64,000 bases of DNA from Heracleum sosnowskyi (lineage: Eukaryota; Streptophyta; Magnoliopsida; Apiales; Apiaceae), in assembly GCA_030848705.1 (NCBI GenBank), contig CM061235.1, forward strand, positions 133,431,228 through 133,495,227, read 5' to 3'. The position numbers and the translations under genes are program-made. Shown in pieces: positions 56,544 to 64,000 of the stretch (positions are counted from its first letter, which is position 1; every line of letters starts with the position of its first letter). The notes beneath the pieces are model-generated. The model searched no databases and was not told the origin of the DNA. It worked only from the letters and a program-made list of their open reading frames with translations.

Positions 56544-57035
56544 TGTTATGGATTAAAAAACGTACTTTGTGAATTTAATGAGCTTCGAGCTTTAATGGCT
56601 GCACTCGTGTTTCCGGACTAAATTGGTCCTCACAAGATGCCTACGTATCTCAATTCGTTATTGAGAATCAAGCCAAGACGTAGTTCTGATTGTAGGATCA
56701 GGGACCTTATATAGGCGTCTAGAGCCTAGTATTTATGGTATGTTTGGGAGACTTAACGGATAAGTCTTCTTTTTGATATTGGATAAGTATTGTATTTCTT
56801 GCTGAAGAATTCGTTTCCTTGTTGATAAAGGTTATGACTCATTGATTGCCTTTAATTGGGATTCCAGATCCTTCTTTGACTAATTTTCCATAATCAAAGC
56901 TCTTTTTATGAGCTGTATATTTTCCCTACTCATTAATTACGAAATTAATGAATAATTAGGGTGTCGGGCCTTAAATATCGACCTTTTGTTTGACCAGTCA
57001 ATTATATTTCTATAATTACTTTTCTGACCATATCA
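56544..57035 (-). repeat. Element C 5' LTR
   Basis: 492 bp, the pair of 46790-47281 with no visible difference. Holds the promoter for gag-pol. Confidence 0.95.
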
Positions 57036-58535
57036 ATTTCTTTACAGTGTTTTACACTACTTGGCACGCATTTTAAGGCTCCTATAAAGTATAAATCTAC
57101 AACTTATTTTTAAAACTTTATTTTTAGAAATAAAAATTTAAACACTATATTTTTATTCAATAGAAGAAAAAAATTTAAAATAATTTATCAGAGTATATAT
57201 TAAAAGAGCCTTAAAATGTGTGCCGAGTCCCATCCCCCAATGAAAAGAATTGAGGGGGACGGAAGGAGTAATATTTATAATAGGTATATGTATATTTATT
57301 TATAAAATTATAGATATTTTTATAATTTTATATGTAAATATGATGTAAGTATGCTTAGCAAAAGAAAAAAATGATGTAATTATATAACTTTTAATATATA
57401 TTTGTAAAAGTTTTGCCTAAAATTTTAATATTTTAATATATTTATTTGTTTATTTTCATATTTTCATTTAATATTACCTGAAACACGAAAGTACATTAAT
57501 CCTAAACAAAACATATTTGAGTCGCATTTGTGTATGAATCAGTTCTATTTAGTAGTCAAATTCAGTTTTTATTTAATGTATGTTAAGGCCTCGGCTTGTT
57601 TTTATTTTTGAATGAATTTCAAGTTTAGCAAACAAAAAAAATACTTGCAACAATCACAATAATATTATCAAAATTTAATTTTTATAAATATGGATGTAGG
57701 AAATAATCTATGTATTTTGTTGAAGAGATTCAAGGATTTCACAATTTATACACACAGAGATTTGCAACAAATATATATACATAGAGTCCAGGGACAAAAA
57801 CCAGTTAAGGGTTATTTAATTTAATTTAAATACATCTCATAATATCATCCCTTACCTTTTTAGATGGGTCAATAGCTAAGTTTAGAGGCTTCTGGATAAC
57901 ATTTAATTCTTTACTGAGCTCATTTTAACCATAATATTTAAATTCATAAATTACTGAAGATTGTCTAGTGATAATCAACCTAATTGGCTAGTAAGCATAT
58001 ACTCCGATCCATTTCTTTACACTTTACTTTTTGGGATGTACCATCCAATTATTTACATTCCAATTTTTTTCAAAAATAGTAAAGTTTTATAATATAAAAA
58101 TTAACTACTTCTCCTACTCTCTTCCACTTTACTTAATTTATACCTTAAATATTGACGGGTCCCACCACTTTATTTATTTCTTTTTAGTTTTTTTACCTAT
58201 TTTACTTATATTTCTTAGACTCCGTGTCTAACTCAAATGTAAACAATTGAACGGGATAGAGGGTATAACATAAGGAGAAAAATTATAATTTTGATTTTAG
58301 CAACATGTTGTACTGTATACGCTATATGTGTTTCAATTAATTTCTGAATACCATTTCATTAATGTATATTGATTTTCTTATGTCTAATTACATAAATTAA
58401 AGTATCTTTTTATTAACGTATATAGCTTACTTTTGTATTTAAGATTGTGTAATTATTGCAGTGTAACCTCTATTAAAATTAATATTAGCTTTTAATTATA
58501 CATTAATTGATATACATATAATTATAATGCATGTG
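57036..58535. repeat. Array spacer before unit 7, right part
   Basis: It resumes with target duplication ATTTC and the rest of MITE-a (to 57268), then MITE-b at 58002-58263 and the promoter region. No gene. Confidence 0.75.
58002..58263. mobile_element. Stowaway-type MITE-b, unit 6-7 spacer
   Basis: TA-flanked, with a short deletion in the left terminus (CTCCGATCC). Confidence 0.65.
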
Positions 58536-58543
58536 TATAAATA
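58536..58543 (+). promoter_or_regulatory. TATA box, peptide gene unit 7
   Basis: TATAAATA, 113 bp upstream of the ATG at 58649. Confidence 0.7.
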
Positions 58544-58648
58544 GCCATCCTTGGTGGTTCATTATTCATAAATCAACAAAGGGTAGTCTTGTCTCTCGTC
58601 ACAACACAAAATCAATTATAATTTTATTACTCGTCACATTACAAAAAA

Positions 58649-59496
58649 ATGGAGAAGATCTCAATTATGTTTATCATCTCTTTTGCCTTGATACTTTCTG
58701 TTTCTAGTAAGTTCAGTATCATTTTTTTTTGTCAATTAGTAAGTTTAAGATGAATGTACACTAATGATTTTTAAAGATCAGTCGATCGGAAACAATATTA
58801 TAATGTTATATTGATCACAATTTACGATAAATGTAATAGTAACAAGTATCATATAATATTATTTAAATATCTTATTATATCATACTTACATGCATTATTT
58901 TATTAGGATATATCTAGTGATATTATTGTAATTTTGACTTTTTCTATTTGTACCATTTTTACATAGTATTGATTTCTACAAATGGTGTCATACCTTTGAG
59001 AATCCTCTAATTACAATTAACATTTGAAAAAAATTGCAAATAAAAAATAAAGATAGTAAAGATTAGATCTTTGACGAATAATATACTAAATTGCTTGCTG
59101 TTCCAAGAGTGGAAGAAAATCAAATTGGATTTATCTTTGATCTTTATTTTAAAATATTTAATGATGGTTAAAGAATTTCTTACTTTGATAAATAATAACA
59201 CAATGGTAGGATTGAGAATTTCCCAAATTTATTTGAAAGGCTTGTATTGGTACATTTGCATGGCCTTGTAGTTTTGAGTTAATAAAGGTGATTGTTGTGC
59301 AGGTTCACGGTGGTCAGACAAGGTGGTAGAAGATCCAGAAGTTGGAGCTCCTGACCAAATCATGAATGTTGGTACATGCCAAGGAAATAGTGCCAAAGGC
59401 AATGCTACTTGTCTCTATCTATGTGATCACGTATACCATTGTCCCGGTGGTTTGTGTTACTGTGGGCCAAGTAATACTTGTCATATCACTTGTTAA
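58649..59496 (+). CDS. Defensin-like secreted cysteine-rich peptide, unit 7 (intact, two exons)
   Basis: Exon 1 58649-58706, intron 58707-59302 (GTAAGT..TTGTGCAG), exon 2 59303-59496. It encodes the same 83-residue protein as units 6 and 8; the nucleotide differences in exon 2 are silent (for example CCC for CCT in CPGG). Signal peptide, eight cysteines, NAT sequon and stop are conserved. The ATG is the first after the TATA box and has the A at -3 and G at +4 typical of plant starts. Secretion is expected; receptor or target unknown. Confidence 0.86.
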
Positions 59497-59565
59497 AACC
59501 CATAAATATTTTACCGTTTTTTTATTAATTAAATAAAGTGTATCGTTTTTTGCATCTTAAATATA

Positions 59566-60336
59566 TTAGCTTATAGTCCGTGCGAAGCACAGTTAATTTC
59601 AATTTGTTTTATTATTTCAATAATTTAAAATAACATTTGTCTCTTTTATCTTTGTAATAATATTAAAATATAATATAATAATAAGTGATCGATGCGGCTT
59701 AAATGTTAAATTTAATACGTTGTTGGTAGAAATTGAACCTTAAACTTATGTGTATAACAATGTTTAATATTGTATCGAATTGAGTTTAATATTTTATCGA
59801 ATTATAAAGTTATGTATAGAAATTTTTAATTTTTTTGTAAAAATACTTTTTTTTTAATTTTTTTTTCGTTGCAAAAATACGGGTTTTCAGTTTTTTTTTA
59901 AAGACAATTTTTCAATCTAATGCAATTGGATGGATCTTAAAAAGTAACTTCAATTATTTTTCAGAAAAACATAAAAGAAGTTGCATCTTTTTGTTTCTTA
60001 TTACAAATCATAAAAAAGTTGCATTTGGTTACTTCTGGTTACCAATCGTATTTCGACAAATATTTTTAAAAGATATTAGAGCTACAAATAATTACAAAGA
60101 AAATGGGTTTGTTAATAAGAGCTTGATGCAACTAACCTAAGTACCTACTCACATAAGTTAGGTTAGTACAAATGGTTTTTTTCATACGAATACATAAGGG
60201 TACTTTGATAGTAGCATTATTATCCCTCATACTCTTACATTATATAATAAGATACAATAGGCGTGAAACATATCTTATTCAACATTTTGGTTATGTGCTG
60301 TCAAATGAAGGTCTTTTAACTTTTGAGATGTATAGA
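59566..60336 (-). mobile_element. Probable small Helitron, unit 7 copy
   Basis: Minus-strand 3' hairpin and CTAA; 5' TCTATACATCTC. Confidence 0.45.
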
Positions 60337-60786
60337 TGATAATCGCTAAATTTAATATTAAAAATTATATTCAAATATTAAAAAAGTGTATTTTAATAAT
60401 TTAAATAAAAAATTAAATATTAAAAAGTGAAATTGATCTAAATCAAGGGTGTGAATATATCACTTCCAAAAATTTATTATATTCACACTGCCTCTTTACT
60501 ATTTTGACTATATCTTACATTATAAAAATCAAATTTGGACGATTTCACAGCACACGCGAAAATCAAAAAATAATTTTAATTTGGCGATGATTTAACAATT
60601 ATTATCTAACTGAAAATACTCGAAAACTGAAAAAGAAAATAAAATTACAAATTTTTACATTGTTCAAAATCGAGAATTTACTCATATTTGCTTTATGTTA
60701 TTAAAATTCACTTTTTTGGATTTGAATATAATCCTACTAAAATGTAAATATAACTTTTACTATCAGATGCGACGATTCTCATTCGT

Positions 60787-60868
60787 CCACTTTAAAAGCA
60801 ACGATCCTTATTAATTTAACGAAACAACCACTTTAAAAGCAACGATCCTTAATAATTTATCGAAACAA
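60787..60868. repeat. 41-bp tandem duplication, unit 7-8 spacer
   Basis: Same duplicated block as at 46216-46297. Confidence 0.85.
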
Positions 60869-61341
60869 AGACGGTGATTACCAAAATTTCAGGTAAGATC
60901 CCTTCACTTATTATATATAAAGTATAAAATACGTGTAATTTACATTTTTTTCTTGCTAAAAAAAATGTCATCCTTCTAAATAGAACCCCATACTTTGAAT
61001 ATCCATGAAAGATAAGATTTAAGTAACTTTTCCGTCTAAAAAGATTAAAATCTTTTTTGCAAGTCTAAAAAAATTGTAGTTCTTTATACTTGCAACAATT
61101 TGATTAGAGGTCTTGAATTGGGATTTTTGTTTGTTTGAGCAACTGGATCAAGTAGATCTGGCAATTTGATACACACAAATTAAATGACATGACACGAAAT
61201 AATACGAAAATTTAGTGTTTGTGTTTATCTTTTGAGTACACGACAAGAAAGTACACGTCTTAGATTTAGTGTCATGCTTGGATTTAGCATTAGGGTAAAC
61301 GACATGACGTACGACGTAAATATATTAATTCATCAATAATA

Positions 61342-61589
61342 CTCCCCCGTCCTCTCATTTCTTTACAGTGTTTTACACTACTTGGCACGCATTTTAAGGC
61401 TCCTATAAAGTATAGATCTACAACTTATTTTTAAAACTTTATTTTTAGAAATAAAAATTTAAACACTATATTTTTATTCAGTAGAAGAAAAAAATTTAAA
61501 ATAATTTATCGGAGTATATATTAAAAGAGCCTTAAAATTTGTGCCGAGTCCCATCCCCCAATGAAAAGAATTGAGGGGGACGGAAGGAG
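61342..61589. mobile_element. Stowaway-type MITE-a, unit 7-8 spacer
   Basis: 248 bp, TA-flanked, CTCCCCCGTCCTCTC..GGGGGACGGAAGGAG. The uninterrupted equivalent of the element C insertion site. Confidence 0.72.
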
Positions 61590-62328
61590 TAATATTTATA
61601 ATAGGTATATGTATATTTATTTATAAAATTATAGATATTTTTATAATTTTATATGTAAATATGATGTAAGTATGCTTAGCAAAAGAAAAAAATGATGTAA
61701 TTATATAACTTTTAATATATATTTGTAAAAGTTTTGCCTAAAATTTTAATATTTTAATATTTTAATATATTTATTTGTTTATTTTCATTTAATATTACCT
61801 GAAACACGAAAGTACATTAATCCTAAACAAAACATATTTGAGTCGCATTTGTGTATGAATCAGTTCTATTTAGTAGTCAACTTCAGTTTTTATGTAATGT
61901 ATGTTAAGGCCTCGGCTTGTTTTTATTTATGAATGAATTTCAAGTTTAGCAAACAAGAAAAATACTTGCAACAATCACAATAATATTATTAAAATTTAAT
62001 TTTTATAAATATGGATGTAACATTGGAAATAATCTATGTATTTTGTTGAAGAGATTCATGGATTTCACAATTTATACACGCAGAGATTTGCAACAAATAT
62101 ATATACATAGAGTCAAGGGACAAAAACGAGTTAAGGGTTATTTAATTTAATTTAAATACATCTCATAATATCATCCCCTTACCTTTTTAGATGGGTCAAT
62201 AGCTAAGTTTCGAGGCTTCTGGATAACATTTAATTCTTTACTGAGCTCATTTTAACCATAATATTTAAATTCATAAATTACTGAAGATTGTCTAGTGATA
62301 ATCAACCTAATTGGCTAGTAAGCCTATA

Positions 62329-62597
62329 CTCTTTTCGTCCCATCCATTTCTTTACACTTTACTTTTTGGGATGTACCATCCAATTATTTACATTCCAATT
62401 TTTTTCAAAAATAGTAAAGTTTTATAATATAAAAATTAACAACTTCTCCTACTCTCTTCCACTTTACTTAATTTATACCTTAAATATTGACGGGTCCCAC
62501 CACTTTATTTATTTCTTTTTAGTTTTTTTACCTATTTTACTTATATTCTTAGACTCCGTGTCCAACTCAAATGTAAACAATTGAACGGGATAGAGAG
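62329..62597. mobile_element. Stowaway-type MITE-b, unit 7-8 spacer
   Basis: TA-flanked, CTCTTTTCGTCCC..GGGATAGAGAG. Confidence 0.68.
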
Positions 62598-62869
62598 TAT
62601 AACATAAGGAGAAAAATTATAATTTTGTTTTTAGCAACATGTTGTACTGTATACGCTATATGTGTTTCAATTAATTTCTGAATACCATTTCATTAATGTA
62701 TATTGATTTTCTTATGTCTAATTACATAAATTAAAGTATCTTTTTATTAACGTATATATCTTACTTTTGTATTTAAGATTGTGAAATTATTGCAGTGTAA
62801 CCTCCATTAAAATTAATATTAGCTTTTAATTATACATTAATTGATATACATATAATTATAATGCATGTG

Positions 62870-62877
62870 TATAAATA
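62870..62877 (+). promoter_or_regulatory. TATA box, peptide gene unit 8
   Basis: TATAAATA, 113 bp upstream of the ATG at 62983. Confidence 0.7.
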
Positions 62878-62982
62878 GCCATCCTTGGTGGTTCATTATT
62901 CATAAATCAACAAAGGGTAGTCTTGTCTCTCGTCACAACACAAAATCAATTATAATTTTATTACACGTCACATTACAAAAAA

Positions 62983-63815
62983 ATGGAGAAGATCTCAATT
63001 ATGTTTATCATCTCTTTTGCCTTGATACTTTCTGTTTCTAGTAAGTTCAGTATCATTTTTTTTTGTCAATTAGTAAGTTTAAGATGAATGTACACTAATG
63101 ATTTTTAAAGATCAGTCGATCGGAAACAATATTATAATGTTATATTGATCACAATTTACGATAAATGTAATAGTAACAAGTATCATATAATATTATTTAA
63201 ATATCTTATTATATCATACTTACATGCATTATTTTATTAGGATATATCTAGTGATATTATTGTAATTTTGACTTTTTCTATTTGTACCATTTTTACCTAG
63301 TATTGGTTTCTACAAATGGTGTCATACCTTTGAGAATCCTCTAATTACAATTAACATTTGAAAAAAATTGCAAATAAAAAATAAAAGATAGTAAAGATTA
63401 GATCTTTGACGAATAATATACTAAATTGCTTGTTGTTCCAGAAGTGGAAGAAAATCAAATTGAATTTATCTTTGATCTGTATTTTAAAATATTTAATGAT
63501 GGTTAAAGAATTTCTTACTTTGATAAATAATAACACAATGGTAGGATTGAGAATTTCCCAAATTTATTTGAAAGGCTTGTATTGGTGTAGTTTTGAGTTA
63601 ATAAAGGTGATTGTTGTGCAGGTTCACGGTGGTCAGACAAGGTGGTAGAAGATCCAGAAGTTGGAGCTCCTGACCAAATCATGAATGTTGGTACATGCCA
63701 AGGAAATAGTGCCAAAGGCAATGCTACTTGTCTCTATCTATGTGATCACGTATACCATTGTCCTGGTGGTTTGTGTTACTGTGGGCCAAGTAATACTTGT
63801 CATATCACTTGTTAA
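62983..63815 (+). CDS. Defensin-like secreted cysteine-rich peptide, unit 8 (intact, two exons)
   Basis: Exon 1 62983-63040, intron 63041-63621, exon 2 63622-63815. Same protein as units 6 and 7. The intron is about 15 bp shorter because a short stretch after GTATTGGT, about 60 bp before the acceptor, is missing; splice sites are unchanged. All eight cysteines present. AATAAA follows the stop by about 35 nt. Confidence 0.86.
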
Positions 63816-64000
63816 AACCCATAAATATTTTACCCTTTTTTTATTAATTAAATAAAGTGTATCGTTTTTTGCATCTTAAATATATTAGCTTATAGTCCGT
63901 GCGAAGCACAGTTAATTTCAATTTTTTTTATTATTTCAATAATTTAAAATAACATTTGTCTCTTTTATCTTTGTAATAATATTAAAATATAATATAATAA
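63816..64000. repeat. Start of spacer after unit 8
   Basis: First 185 bp of the spacer, with the hairpin end of the Helitron-like insert from 63885. Cut by the window end, so the array probably continues. Confidence 0.7.

Larger units (their letters stand above)
46790..57035 (-). mobile_element. Ty3/gypsy Tat-lineage retrotransposon C, intact gag-pol
   Basis: A 10,246-bp element on the minus strand, flanked by target duplication ATTTC (46785-46789 and 57036-57040), inserted in MITE-a of the unit 6-7 spacer. The two 492-bp LTRs show no difference by eye, which means a very recent insertion. Order by transcription: 5' LTR 57035-56544, primer site, gag-pol 56510-50814, antisense gene (plus strand 48685-50511), TCGACC array, purine tract, 3' LTR 47281-46790. 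It could still be mobile, apart from a stop in the antisense gene. Confidence 0.96.
59497..62869. repeat. Array spacer, unit 7 to unit 8
   Basis: Complete, uninterrupted spacer: Helitron-like insert 59566-60336, 41-bp tandem duplication 60787-60868, MITE-a 61342-61589, MITE-b 62329-62597, promoter. The best reference for the unit structure in this sub-array. No gene. Confidence 0.78.

Noticed and set aside
1..64000. CRISPR arrays, bacterial operons or organellar genes
   Set aside because: Repeats are transposon or gene-array repeats; genes have introns, TATA boxes and plant transposon context.

Overview
This is AT-rich nuclear DNA of a flowering plant, probably a eudicot. The evidence is spliced genes with GT..AG introns, TATA boxes, plant Tat-type Ty3/gypsy and Ty1/copia elements, Stowaway MITEs, Helitrons, a hAT element and a Pack-MULE carrying a piece of an L-type lectin receptor kinase gene. 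The species cannot be named from the sequence. No bacterial, organellar or viral genes and no CRISPR arrays were seen.

The backbone is a tandem array of a unit of about 4.3 kb, present eight times (first and last copies cut by the window). Each unit carries one two-exon gene for a small secreted cysteine-rich, defensin-like peptide of 83 residues. Exon 1 encodes the signal peptide. Exon 2 encodes an acidic mature peptide with eight cysteines spaced C-x10-C-x3-C-x5-C-x4-C-x1-C-x5-C-x3-C. Unit 1 (exon 2 only), unit 4, unit 6, unit 7 and unit 8 are intact as far as seen. Units 2, 3 and 5 are pseudogenes. Spacers are as similar as the genes and carry two Stowaway-type MITEs and a probable 0.76-kb Helitron-like insert, which were amplified with the unit.

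Transposons have been inserted into the array. Unit 2 (4.2-11.3 kb) is a four-level nest: peptide exon 2 is split by a short gag-protease copia element (TSD AATAG), whose 3' LTR is split at its TATA box by a 3.7-kb hAT element (TSD CCTATAAA), which holds a 1.6-kb Pack-MULE (TSD TAAATTCAA) carrying a lectin-receptor-kinase fragment. Unit 3 has a 2.5-kb Helitron in its intron. Between units 4 and 5 (22.9-40.6 kb) two decayed Tat-lineage Ty3/gypsy elements, A (minus) and B (plus), are joined head to head through truncated 5' LTRs, and about 2.75 kb of the array is missing. Between units 6 and 7 (46.8-57.0 kb) lies Tat element C, which is recent: identical 492-bp LTRs, TSD ATTTC and an open 1898-residue gag-pol.

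Tat elements B and C also carry a three-exon gene antisense to gag-pol, with its own TATA-like box, encoding a protein of the plant 'gypsy-type transposase' (Transposase_28-like) class. B and C break it in different ways, and A keeps only its first codons. Beside it lie hairpin-rich TCGACC repeat arrays.
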